From a virus, in IMG/VR virus record IMGVR_UViG_3300047492_000035, positions 1 to 22,971 of that record: a DNA stretch of 22,971 bases. One strand, 5' to 3'. The position numbers and the translations under genes are program-made. The notes under the pieces were generated by a model, which had not been told where the DNA came from, did no database searches, and saw only the letters and a program-made list of their open reading frames with translations. Shown in pieces: positions 1 to 7,489 of the stretch (its first letter is position 1; each line of letters starts with the position of its first letter).

Positions 1-2
1 AC

Positions 3-53
3 ATACAAACTGAATATCAACAGTTAATGGTATTAGTTAAGTTATTAAGTTAA
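3..53 (+). CDS. 3' end of a plus-strand gene (partial)
   Basis: The third plus-strand frame is open from the window edge and ends at TAA 51-53, giving the C-terminal residues IQTEYQQLMVLVKLLS. The stop is followed at once by a strong hairpin terminator, which is what one expects at the end of a real gene. If real, this gene converges on the minus-strand gene ending at 73 and would mark the left boundary of the minus-strand virion block. Sixteen residues are too few to name a function. The other two plus frames are stopped by 27. Confidence 0.4.
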   Translation: MQTEYQQLMVLVKLLS

Positions 54-72
54 AAGCCCTTTCGGGCTTTTA
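51..72. terminator. Bidirectional rho-independent terminator between convergent genes
   Basis: A perfect 9-bp stem (TAAAAGCCC at 51-59 with GGGCTTTTA at 64-72) closes a TTTC loop. On the plus strand it is followed by ATTATTTTT, a good U-tract. On the minus strand the stem itself ends in TTTT. It overlaps the stop of the plus-strand partial gene and lies one base past the minus-strand stop at 73, so it can serve both transcripts. Confidence 0.8.
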
Positions 73-378
73 TTATTTTTCTTTTACGATTACTTCAATG
101 TCGTAATGTTTTTTTAATGTTGACCAATGAGTAGTTTTTTCATATGCTTCTACATCATCGTACGCTGACCTAACACATCTTTTAATTATATCTTGCAAAA
201 ACAATAATTTTTGTTCTTCTTCTTCTGCGTATGCTTTCGCTATTTTAGTTGGCTTAGTTTGTCTTGAAATCTCAAGAACCTTTCTATCCATATCTTCAAT
301 TATATCAATTAAATTAATTTTTTTAGTAGTTGGATTTATTATCTGTTCTACTAAAATTTCATGATTTAAGTTTGTCAT
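73..378 (-). CDS. Hypothetical 101-residue helical protein
   Basis: I do not recognise this protein. It is 101 residues, charged and predicted mostly helical, with an acidic run AEEEEQK near residue 51 and a lysine-rich C-terminus. It has no signal peptide, membrane segment or cysteine motif. The ATG at 378 follows AAGGAAATGA, giving a clear ribosome binding site. It is separated from the structural block by 345 bp holding a terminator and has its own sigma70-like promoter (414-441), so it may be expressed early or independently of the virion genes. It ends in the shared terminator at the window's left edge. Confidence 0.75.
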   Translation of the reverse strand: MTNLNHEILVEQIINPTTKKINLIDIIEDMDRKVLEISRQTKPTKIAKAYAEEEEQKLLFLQDIIKRCVRSAYDDVEAYEKTTHWSTLKKHYDIEVIVKEK

Positions 379-413
379 TTCATTTCCTTAATGTCTGCTC
401 TCGCATTAAAGTA

Positions 414-441
414 ATTATACAATAGATGTAGGTAAACACAA
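414..441 (-). promoter_or_regulatory. Candidate sigma70-type promoter
   Basis: On the minus strand TTGTGT (441-436) and a perfect TATAAT (419-414) are 16 bp apart. Transcription would start near 407 and give a leader of about 28 nt to the ATG at 378. It differs from the ATAAATA boxes used elsewhere in the window. A second TATAAT (501-496) lies upstream just past the terminator but lacks a well-spaced -35. Confidence 0.5.
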
Positions 442-530
442 TGCTATTAGGGCAAAGTGAAAAACTGGCACGCAATGGCGCCGTATATTGAGTATATTAT
501 ACCTTGATTTAACATACAAGCATTTAGGGT

Positions 531-557
531 AAAAAAAAGCCTGCTAATTGCAGGCTT
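531..557 (-). terminator. Strong rho-independent terminator (minus strand)
   Basis: A perfect 8-bp stem, AAGCCTGC (minus 557-550) with GCAGGCTT (minus 544-537), encloses a 5-nt loop. It runs into an unbroken A8 on the plus strand (531-538), i.e. T8 on minus. It ends transcripts coming from the membrane-protein gene or from the candidate non-coding RNA, and isolates the 101-residue gene from them. Confidence 0.87.
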
Positions 558-716
558 AATTGTTTACATCTGTGATTATTATTTTAATTCTGTCACAGGA
601 TATAAGATGTAGATGGGCAATAACATCAGGAAATAACATCTAATGGCATTAGATTACTTAAACAACGACCTTCACAACATGTGACAGGGTTAACGGAACT
701 TCATTGCCCATCTACA
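531..716 (-). ncRNA. Candidate structured phage RNA with pseudoknot, about 186 nt
   Basis: There is no convincing ORF here, yet base pairing is dense. Reading minus, P1 pairs 716-703 (TGTAGATGGGCAAT) with 621-608, 14 bp without mismatch. P2 pairs 687-680 (CTGTCACA) with 597-590, 8 bp. The arm order P1-P2-P1'-P2' makes a pseudoknot. P3 is an inner hairpin, 654-648 with 644-638. Two local hairpins compete with P2: 672-676 with 680-684, and 570-575 with 593-598. An AATAAATA box at 728-721 predicts a start at 715 or 716, exactly at P1, and the terminator above closes the 3' end. The pairing is seen directly; that it is a transcribed RNA is inference. It could instead be a DNA-level site or a long 3' UTR. 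Confidence 0.5.
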
Positions 717-720
717 CATA

Positions 721-728
721 TATTTATT
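721..728 (-). promoter_or_regulatory. AATAAATA late-promoter-like box before the candidate RNA
   Basis: Minus-strand AATAAATA overlaps the stop codon of the membrane-protein gene (GAA TAA ATA). If it acts like a T4 late promoter at -13 to -6, the transcript starts at 715 or 716, the first base of the 14-bp stem. No gene start follows within 300 bp, so the box would serve the structured stretch itself. Confidence 0.4.
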
Positions 729-918
729 CTTTATTTTTGAATGTAACTTTTGGTGGGAAGAATTGTATTTCTTCAATACTATTCGCCCTACGCCCAATAA
801 TGCGTATACCACACCATACACCAGCAAGAAATGTCATTATCGTTAAAAATACAACAGCGACAACAAGAACCTCTACCACTTGACTTAACCAAGTAGGTAG
901 AGATTTGATAAAAGCCAT
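724..918 (-). CDS. Small single-helix membrane protein, possible holin or lysis accessory
   Basis: A protein of about 64 residues with one strong hydrophobic helix (about residues 12-36, VVEVLVVAVVFLTIMTFLAG) and a basic then mixed cytoplasmic-type tail (GRRANSIEEIQ). I chose ATG 918 because GGAA lies 7 nt upstream; the in-frame ATG at 933 has no ribosome binding site and the one at 924 has GGA too close. It lies directly downstream of the tail fibre, the usual place for lysis genes in short-tailed phages, which makes a holin or similar lysis protein possible. No lysozyme or spanin is visible in the window. Function is inferred from topology and position only. Confidence 0.6.
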   Translation of the reverse strand: MAFIKSLPTWLSQVVEVLVVAVVFLTIMTFLAGVWCGIRIIGRRANSIEEIQFFPPKVTFKNKE

Positions 919-935
919 TAACATTTCCAACATGA

Positions 936-3900
936 TTATACCGCACTATTGTCGTGGACATAACTCCAACGAGCGTTTGTTGTATCCCAGAACGCAATCA
1001 TGCCATTTGGATTACCACCACTAGCACTATCGCTTACAGCAGCCATCCAACCAATCTGTCCTGTGATTGCTGTTAATGCCGCCGCCGTATAACTACTAAG
1101 TTTCATGAAACCATTAGTATCAATCTTAACATTGTCTGCTGTAAGTTCGCCATTAGTGTTAACCGCACCGTTAGCATAAATGTTTGTATTGGCTGTGCTG
1201 AACTGTGTAGCATTAACCAAACCATTACTATAGATAGTTGTGTTTGAGTTAACAATAGCATTACCAGTTATATTAATGTTACCACTAACATTGATATTAG
1301 CAGAAGTCAATTCAATTTTACTTAAACTTTGACCTGTCGTGCCAACTCCACTAGCATCCAATGTTAATCTGCCGCCTATATTACCTGCATTATCATTGTA
1401 TGTAACTGAACTTGATATTTGGTTAAGACTTGTAGCAACATTATTACTATTAACTAAAAAGTTAAAAACTGCAACTTCGTCACCTGCAAGTACTGGGCTT
1501 TGATTAGCAAAACTGTTTCCTCGGGCACGCTGAAAAAACATTGCCCCTACTTGACTACTTAATGAAGTGTACTGGTTAAATCTAAATGGGCTGAATCCAC
1601 CACTAGTATTAACATTACTTAATGCAACTGCAAATTGTGTGTCAACTAAACTTACAGAACTATTAACTGTTTTATCACCGGTAATTGTCACAAATGAATT
1701 ACTACTTGCATTACCTAATGTTACATTACCTTTAACATCAAGTAATCCATTTGTTAATAAATTGCCACCAGTAATATTGCCTGTAGCGGTAATTAATCCA
1801 CTTGCACCTAAATTACCAACATTACTATTACCAGTTATATTTGCAGTACCAGTTATATTAGCATTACCTGAAAGAATTATATTGGCTGCATTAACTGTTT
1901 TAGCAAATGATACATTACCATTACTCCAAAAATTATGTGAAAAACCCGTATTTGCAGTACCTGTTTGTGTAGTTTGTGCAACTATAAATTGTAAGCCATA
2001 TGGTATATTTGCTGTATTAGCAGTATACGCCGCATCTACTTTAGCACGAATTATTGCAGGTAATGTTGTGCTTAATCCAGTACCATTGTGTGCAAAAAAT
2101 ATCAATGTTCCCACATTAGCATTAGGTTGTACACTTGTTGAATTTGCAACATTTGTTTCATATCTAGCAAATGTAATACGGCAATCTTGTTGCGGACTAC
2201 CTATACTATTAAAACGCAATGCATTTGTTTGAGTAATTAATGGGAAAACATTCACTAGTGCATTAGTATCAGCACTAATTTGAACTAAATTACTGTTATT
2301 ATTTGCACTAAAATTTATGTTACCATTTGCAGATGGTATACTGACATTACTTGTGCCATTAGCGAGTATAGATTGAGTCGCTGGCGTTGCAAATACGCCA
2401 TTACCATAAAGAATGTTACTTGCATTGCCGTCTAAATTAATTGTAGCAATATTACCTAAACCAGTAATATTACCAACTGCAATATTGCTTAAGTTGCCAC
2501 CATTACCGCTAAAACTAGCGGCATTGACATTATTGCTAAAGTTTACATTACCATTTGCATAGAAACTATGTGCGATGAAAGCATTACTACTATTCACTAC
2601 ATCCATTTCAAAGCCAATTGGCATGACATTACCTGGACCACCATAACTGCTGTCTACTTTAGCGCCAAATGTAGCAATTCTGCTGTTTAATGAACCAGTA
2701 GCACTACCACCAGCACGCCATTCAATGTTACCTAAATAATCACTTGCTGCCACATTACTGCGAACATCGCCATTACCTCGTCTACGATTGATACGAATTG
2801 CGCTTGCTTGACTTTGCGTAGTGTTACCATATATGAATGCACCTATTGCAGGAGCACTTGTTTGTGATCCAACAATCGCAGTCAATCCACCTTGACCAAC
2901 ACTTAAACTGGTTCCTGTACCTGTGTTGGGATTGGTTAAATCACTTGAAGTTTCAAAAACTTGAACTGTATAAGTGCCGGGAACGACATTACTACCAGGA
3001 GCCCCATAACCACTCATTGCTTGTTTACCAGCATAAATGGTATTACCAGTATTCAAATCATTACCATAATATAATTGATTCCAAGTTATGTTATCAATGT
3101 TGTAATCCCAATTGGTAACATAACTGCCTTCGTTAAAAGTATAATTTGATGATGTTTTTAATAAACTTACATTACTTGTTGTGCCAGGTATGGCGGCTGT
3201 ATTTGGATTAAAATTAAATAAAGTTAAATTACTAGTATTACCTACCTGCAATGATAATAAATTACCAAGACTTGTAATATTAGGTTGGTTACTTACAGTT
3301 ACATTACCAGCAAAGTTTGCAAAGTTAGCATTTCCTGTAATGTTGCTAACATTAATATTGCTTAGACCGCTTCCATCTCCATTAAATATGCCAGTGGTAC
3401 TAGTAATATTACCAGTAACTGTAACATTGACTAATGTACCAACACTTGTAATATTTGGCTGTGCTGAATTAGTAACATTGCCAGCGAAATTTGCGAAGTT
3501 AGAATTTGCTACTGAATTAGGAGCAATTAATGCGTCATATGTTATTTCACCTGTAGTGTTGTTATAAAACAACATGTTTGCTGTATTGGCATTACGCACA
3601 GGCTTAACTGTAAATGTATTTGCAGTTGTTTGGTTTAGTACGGATCCAGTAGCATTTAATATAATACTGTTATTTGCTTGACTCATGAATCCTGCGTCTT
3701 TACCAACAGCAATACTATTTGAACCCTGACTAGTAAAGCCGGCACCACCACCAATAGCAACACTATAGTTGCCTTGGTCATTTCTACCCGTTTCTTTACC
3801 TATAGCAACCCCTGCGTAGCCTTGATTATTACTAGCCGCTGAGTTACCAATTGCAACACTAAATCCTGTTTGATTATTACTACCGGCATTATGTCCAATG

Positions 3901-4406
3901 GCAATAGCATAACCATAAATATTACCTTGATTAGTTTGTCCAGCCTTTTCGCCAACCGCTATAGATTTAAGTAATTGATTAGTTTGCCCTGCATTCGCAC
4001 CAATTGCAACTTGGTCAACAGAAACGACCATAACATTAGCATTGCCATTTACTCCAAATGTAATATTGCCATTAGCAACAGGAATGCTTACATTGCTTGT
4101 TCCATTAACTAAATTACCTGAAAAGTTAGCATAGTTTGCGGTATTTGCTGTATTTGCGGTATTTGCTGTATTTGCGGTAACATTGCTTAAATATCCACCA
4201 TCACCAACAAAATACCCATTTGCTTCAATATTACCATTAGCAGTAATAGTTCCATTTGCAATAATGTTTTGTACTGTGTTGCCACCATCTGTGCCAACAT
4301 TTAAGAATGCTTCAACATTTGCATTACCATATGGTTGTTGTGGTGCAACAGCGCCAGCAGTAGTGCTGTATAATGTTGTGTAATTGCTTGTATTAGTTAC
4401 TGGCAT
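936..4406 (-). CDS. Tail fibre / adhesin-like protein, 1156 residues
   Basis: This is a large Asn-, Gly-, Thr- and Ala-rich repetitive protein with no long hydrophobic stretch, as expected of trimeric beta-structured fibres. Residues 79-92 are a (N)TAN tandem repeat. Residues about 133-245 carry seven or more AIGxxAGxxNQ units, like the head repeats of YadA-type trimeric adhesins. Several later blocks repeat ANFAGNVT, QPNITSxGxL and GDGSGLSNI, typical of phage tail fibres. The last 60 residues (GWMAAVSDS, MIAFWDTTNARW) look like a receptor-binding or assembly tip. Start ATG 4406 has AAGGA 7 nt upstream, overlapping the adaptor stop. It follows the head-tail adaptor, so it probably forms the fibres attached to the short tail. 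The exact receptor is unknown. Confidence 0.85.
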   Translation of the reverse strand: MPVTNTSNYTTLYSTTAGAVAPQQPYGNANVEAFLNVGTDGGNTVQNIIANGTITANGNIEANGYFVGDGGYLSNVTANTANTANTANTANYANFSGNLVNGTSNVSIPVANGNITFGVNGNANVMVVSVDQVAIGANAGQTNQLLKSIAVGEKAGQTNQGNIYGYAIAIGHNAGSNNQTGFSVAIGNSAASNNQGYAGVAIGKETGRNDQGNYSVAIGGGAGFTSQGSNSIAVGKDAGFMSQANNSIILNATGSVLNQTTANTFTVKPVRNANTANMLFYNNTTGEITYDALIAPNSVANSNFANFAGNVTNSAQPNITSVGTLVNVTVTGNITSTTGIFNGDGSGLSNINVSNITGNANFANFAGNVTVSNQPNITSLGNLLSLQVGNTSNLTLFNFNPNTAAIPGTTSNVSLLKTSSNYTFNEGSYVTNWDYNIDNITWNQLYYGNDLNTGNTIYAGKQAMSGYGAPGSNVVPGTYTVQVFETSSDLTNPNTGTGTSLSVGQGGLTAIVGSQTSAPAIGAFIYGNTTQSQASAIRINRRRGNGDVRSNVAASDYLGNIEWRAGGSATGSLNSRIATFGAKVDSSYGGPGNVMPIGFEMDVVNSSNAFIAHSFYANGNVNFSNNVNAASFSGNGGNLSNIAVGNITGLGNIATINLDGNASNILYGNGVFATPATQSILANGTSNVSIPSANGNINFSANNNSNLVQISADTNALVNVFPLITQTNALRFNSIGSPQQDCRITFARYETNVANSTSVQPNANVGTLIFFAHNGTGLSTTLPAIIRAKVDAAYTANTANIPYGLQFIVAQTTQTGTANTGFSHNFWSNGNVSFAKTVNAANIILSGNANITGTANITGNSNVGNLGASGLITATGNITGGNLLTNGLLDVKGNVTLGNASSNSFVTITGDKTVNSSVSLVDTQFAVALSNVNTSGGFSPFRFNQYTSLSSQVGAMFFQRARGNSFANQSPVLAGDEVAVFNFLVNSNNVATSLNQISSSVTYNDNAGNIGGRLTLDASGVGTTGQSLSKIELTSANINVSGNINITGNAIVNSNTTIYSNGLVNATQFSTANTNIYANGAVNTNGELTADNVKIDTNGFMKLSSYTAAALTAITGQIGWMAAVSDSASGGNPNGMIAFWDTTNARWSYVHDNSAV
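4138..4179. repeat. Tandem TATTTGC(T/G)G repeats in the fibre gene
   Basis: Six-base units TATTTG plus CTG/CGG alternate five times and encode the TANTANTAN run at fibre residues 79-92. The repeat length is a multiple of three, so gain or loss of units would keep the frame and vary fibre length. Confidence 0.75.
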
Positions 4407-4415
4407 GTTTTTTCC

Positions 4416-5630
4416 TTACTTAATATTGTATTGGCGATATTGTCTAGGTTGCCATACACTTGTTAATCTTGTGTGTCCGCCACTCCATTTACCAAGATTG
4501 TTTTGGTCTTCAACAGTATTCCAAGCATTGTCAAACTTTGCTTGATATGTTGCCGCATCTTCTGTGTTGTGACGCTTGATATAATATTCACGCAAAGTAG
4601 AGTATACATAACCTTCTGGCCATGTTGCTAATACTGCATTAGTCTGTACAGTTTGGTTTGTTAAACTGATGTTTGTGATTGTACCACCTGTTGGGCTTGT
4701 ACCACCAGTGACAACAACTTGCATACTAGTACTACTTAGTATCTGTGTTACTTCAGCACTTGTGAAGCCAAAGCCCAAACTACCTGTACCATCAGTAGCA
4801 GTAATAAAATCGCCAACACTAACACTTGCTGTGCTAGTCATACCTGTGATTGCGATTGTCCATGGTCCTGAACCGCTGATTGGGTTTACGCTACCAGTTG
4901 TGCTGATTACTTCGTCTGCTACAGGAGCAAAAAGTAACGGCCACGCTTTGTAATAATACATGTTGATTAAGTCGCCTTCAGCAACATATGGTAAAAACTT
5001 ATATTTTTGTCCAACTTCACTAAACTTGCCACGAATAACTGCTGGTACATTGACTGGCTGCAAATATAATTGTGCAATCATGCCTTGCGTAATGATATCT
5101 CTGTCACCAATTCTATCGTAAACAATCCATGGACCTGTCTGACTGCTTTGACTTGCAGGAGGTGTTGTTTGGAATGTTAATGTACCATTAACTGTACCTG
5201 TGTTGTTATTGCTTAATGTTAATGTATCACCTAATCCACCGCCACCTGTTGCTAGAATTGTTGTACCAGTTTGTATGCCTGTACCAAACACAAACATACC
5301 TACTGTAAGTTGTTGAGGTGGTTCGCTAGTCAATACTACTGTGTTTTGTCCAACTGTTCCAGTTGCAGTAGCACTTGTAATATATTGCTGTCCTTGCTTA
5401 AAGAACAATATAGGTTTATTCATATCACCAGGAATAGGAATACCGCCCTCACTATCAACGATACCAATATATAATGGATCATATGGGTCGCTACGCAATG
5501 CTGGTAACTCAATGTTACGCATTGATAATTCTGCTAAGAATATACAATTTTTAATTTCTTGCGTATTAGTGCTTCCAGTAAATTCTTTAATGAAGTCTAC
5601 TAATTCGTCTCCTGTTTGTATGTTAAACAT
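4416..5630 (-). CDS. Head-tail adaptor (gp4-like) with two inserted beta domains
   Basis: The outer segments match the phage adaptor family in style. Residues 1-83 are helical with DELVDFIKEFTG, EIKNCIFLAELSMR and PYDPLYIGI. Residues 160-240 contain GPWIVYDRIGD, AQLYLQPVNVPAVIRGKF and MYYYKAWPLLF. Residues 330-404 contain VLATWPEGYVYSTLREYYIKRHN and AAxYQAKFDNAW. This fold joins the portal to the tail. Two Gly/Thr/Ser-rich inserts (about 84-158 and 241-328; TVGMFVFGTGIQTGTTI, SVGDFITATDG) are not part of the usual short adaptor and look like small beta domains, perhaps exposed on the neck. Start ATG 5630 has AAGGA upstream, close after the previous stop at 5634. Role confident at family level, inserts unassigned. 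Confidence 0.72.
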   Translation of the reverse strand: MFNIQTGDELVDFIKEFTGSTNTQEIKNCIFLAELSMRNIELPALRSDPYDPLYIGIVDSEGGIPIPGDMNKPILFFKQGQQYITSATATGTVGQNTVVLTSEPPQQLTVGMFVFGTGIQTGTTILATGGGGLGDTLTLSNNNTGTVNGTLTFQTTPPASQSSQTGPWIVYDRIGDRDIITQGMIAQLYLQPVNVPAVIRGKFSEVGQKYKFLPYVAEGDLINMYYYKAWPLLFAPVADEVISTTGSVNPISGSGPWTIAITGMTSTASVSVGDFITATDGTGSLGFGFTSAEVTQILSSTSMQVVVTGGTSPTGGTITNISLTNQTVQTNAVLATWPEGYVYSTLREYYIKRHNTEDAATYQAKFDNAWNTVEDQNNLGKWSGGHTRLTSVWQPRQYRQYNIK

Positions 5631-5633
5631 ATT

Positions 5634-6218
5634 TTAATGTCCTTGGAAAAATCTTTGTTGACCCTTTTTAGTTGGATAAGGTACATCAACTGGGATTGGC
5701 AACTTACCGCCCGGATAGCAGACATATTGATTATATTCTTTTTCTACTACCTTATAAAATTGTGCCTTTAATGTTCTGTCGTGTTTAATTGCAGACCAAG
5801 GCATGCCACCAAAATAGTCATCGCTGATACGAATCGCTACGACTTTTGGTAATTCCATCCATTTGTGCTGTAACTTACCATCTTCACCGATTGGTGCTAA
5901 TGGATCAGGAATACCTAATTCTGCCGCATGACGATAATTCTTGCAATGTTCAGCGATTGCTTTTGCATTCAACTGTTCACGCCTAATATAGAATTTACCA
6001 TCTTCACGACCACTAGTAACTAGTATGTTTTTGCTTTTGTTAAAATCTGTGCGTTTCCAATCGCCCTTCATGCTATTATAAAGGTCGTTATTTTGAAGTA
6101 ACCTATCTGCTACTCCATTGTCATTTGTGACCATTCCACCGTTGTCTTGACGGTAGAAATTGTAGTTCTTTTCTGGATCATTATCGTCCAGATATTCTGG
6201 TTGGTTGTTGTCATTCAT
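5634..6218 (-). CDS. Conserved-type unknown protein between capsid and adaptor
   Basis: A 194-residue hydrophilic protein I cannot name. The first 70 residues are Asn/Asp-rich and probably flexible. The rest looks folded, with KFYIRREQLNAKAIAEHC, WMELPKVVAIRISDDYFGG and a C-terminal VCYPGGKLPIPVDVPYPTKK. Position between major capsid protein and head-tail adaptor suggests a virion or assembly protein (decoration, completion or neck), but nothing in the sequence proves it. The start is notable: ATG 6218 has no Shine-Dalgarno and lies 5 nt after a CATAAATA box, right behind the capsid gene's terminator. If that box is a promoter the mRNA would begin at the start codon. Confidence 0.7.
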   Translation of the reverse strand: MNDNNQPEYLDDNDPEKNYNFYRQDNGGMVTNDNGVADRLLQNNDLYNSMKGDWKRTDFNKSKNILVTSGREDGKFYIRREQLNAKAIAEHCKNYRHAAELGIPDPLAPIGEDGKLQHKWMELPKVVAIRISDDYFGGMPWSAIKHDRTLKAQFYKVVEKEYNQYVCYPGGKLPIPVDVPYPTKKGQQRFFQGH

Positions 6219-6223
6219 ATTAG

Positions 6224-6231
6224 TATTTATG
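6224..6231 (-). promoter_or_regulatory. CATAAATA late-promoter-like box, start codon 5 nt downstream
   Basis: Minus-strand CATAAATACTAAT is followed directly by ATG 6218; the extended form ATAAATACTA is close to the T4 late-promoter consensus. It sits just downstream of the capsid terminator, so the next transcription unit would begin here. A start site placed as in T4 falls on the A of the ATG. Confidence 0.5.
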
Positions 6232-6236
6232 ATGCG

Positions 6237-6259
6237 AAAAAAGGCTCCGTAGAGCCTTT
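6237..6259 (-). terminator. Rho-independent terminator after the major capsid gene
   Basis: A perfect 8-bp stem (AAAGGCTC at minus 6259-6252 with GAGCCTTT at minus 6247-6240) encloses a 4-nt loop. The plus-strand A-run 6237-6242 gives a T6 tail on minus. It lies 26 bp past the capsid stop and would let capsid mRNA be made in excess over the downstream neck and fibre genes. Confidence 0.85.
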
Positions 6260-6284
6260 CTTCTTGCTATTACACTTAATAAAA

Positions 6285-7457
6285 TTAAGGTGTAACATCT
6301 CCAGGACCGAAGTTTGTGCGGCTGACAAGAGCGGCTGCACGAGGACCAGGCAATGAAGATTGAGCAGTTGTACCTGCTTCAATGTTGTTCAACACAGCAA
6401 CGCCAGCTGGGTTACGAACAATCAATGTACCTTCCATGATGAACTGATCCAATGAAGCGTCAGCATTGCTGAATACTTCGTTGTTAGGTCCTAAATCACG
6501 CAATGCACCCCACTGTACTACATCTTCGTTCAAGAAGTACATTTGGTTAGGTACGACTTGATCCATGATCCAAGAATCAAAGATTTCGTAAGTGTAGTTG
6601 AAGTCACCTTCATAAGTGCTGATTGTGTCGCCTCTTGCTGAGTCAACACGATTGATACCTCTTGACTGAGGCATGTTATCAGAGATGCTTGTACGCAATG
6701 AAGTTGGAGCAACAACAGTACGGATCTTAGCATTGTAACGCTGTTCAGCAACAGTTACCAACTGCTTGTATAGAGCAGGTGAGAAATACTGGTTAGTGAA
6801 AGTACCAGCATAGTAGTAACTACCATTTGCATAAATGCGTAATGCATTAGAAATTTGAGTTGCAGAGTCAGTATCTTCGTTGTTGAAGAAAGTGTCTAAA
6901 CCACTCAATGTACCAGAAGTTGTATTAAAACTCCATGTGCCAGCGAAGGATGCTAATGAACCCATACGACGGCCTGTTTGACCTGCTGGTAAGCCTGAAG
7001 CACTACCAGTTTGACCGGCATACTTTGTACCGATTTGGTCATTACGAACTAGTTGTAATTCCACATCAAACATCAATTCAATCAATTGCTTGACTTCTTG
7101 ATATGCTTGTGGGTCACCACCAGCCTGCATAACTGCACGGGCTGTACCTGAAGCGGCGATAACTGTACTGAAAATTTGTGTGTAGTTACCTAAGTTGTAA
7201 CGCTGATTGCTTTCTGCTTGAGAAGTAGCAACTGTAGCACCTTCAACTTGCGCTTGTACTGCTGGCGCACGATAAATGTCATCAGTCCATAATGGTAATG
7301 TTGAATTTACTTTACGCTTTTTGCTCATACACATGTTCAACACAGGTGTATCATCTTTAACACGATTAGAAACATCTAAATCTAAGTCTTTGACAACGAT
7401 ATCTGAACCATAAGCGGTTGTACCATTACCAATTTGACTGGTTGTAATTTCTGCCAT
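6285..7457 (-). CDS. Major capsid protein, SU10/DUF5309-like (HK97 fold)
   Basis: The 390-residue protein matches the SU10-type capsid family in order: DDTPVLNMC near residue 35, LPLWTDDIYRAP at 54-65, VEG then RYNLGNYTQIF at 86-96, a long helix (AYQEVKQLIELMFDVELQLVRND, about 118-140), GRRMGSLASF, then a P-domain-like region and a C-terminal LDQFIMEGTLIVRNPAGVAVL. This family builds the shells of phiEco32/SU10-like podoviruses and many uncultured phages. It follows the scaffold gene by 32 bp and has the strong site AAGGAGAATAAAATG. Its own terminator follows. No protease or cleavage site is obvious. Confidence 0.87.
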   Translation of the reverse strand: MAEITTSQIGNGTTAYGSDIVVKDLDLDVSNRVKDDTPVLNMCMSKKRKVNSTLPLWTDDIYRAPAVQAQVEGATVATSQAESNQRYNLGNYTQIFSTVIAASGTARAVMQAGGDPQAYQEVKQLIELMFDVELQLVRNDQIGTKYAGQTGSASGLPAGQTGRRMGSLASFAGTWSFNTTSGTLSGLDTFFNNEDTDSATQISNALRIYANGSYYYAGTFTNQYFSPALYKQLVTVAEQRYNAKIRTVVAPTSLRTSISDNMPQSRGINRVDSARGDTISTYEGDFNYTYEIFDSWIMDQVVPNQMYFLNEDVVQWGALRDLGPNNEVFSNADASLDQFIMEGTLIVRNPAGVAVLNNIEAGTTAQSSLPGPRAAALVSRTNFGPGDVTP

Positions 7458-7489
7458 TTTATTCTCCTTGAAATTTAATTAGGCTATTA

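Noticed and set aside
444-512. 22-codon minus ORF between terminator and sigma70-like promoter
   Set aside because: No ribosome binding site, no recognisable peptide and it spans the promoter-like region.
560-720. Structured stretch considered as a tRNA or tmRNA
   Set aside because: No cloverleaf, TPsiC-like loop, CCA end or tag reading frame; arm lengths and pseudoknot order do not fit.
1567-2232. Long plus-strand frame (221 codons) antisense to the tail fibre
   Set aside because: The fibre gene uses AAT/ACT/GGT/GTA codons repetitively, which leaves the opposite strand open. The predicted protein is a Leu/Val/Pro-rich mirror of the fibre repeats with no ribosome binding site.
3181-3567. 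Another antisense frame in the fibre gene
   Set aside because: Same cause; its hydrophobic look comes from reversed Asn/Thr/Ala codons.
4138-4182. Short regular repeats considered as a CRISPR array
   Set aside because: Units are 6-9 bp, in frame, without spacers, and code TAN tripeptides of the fibre.
4669-5637. Three plus-strand frames antisense to the adaptor
   Set aside because: Low-complexity mirrors of the Gly/Thr-rich inserts, no start signals and no place in the operon layout.
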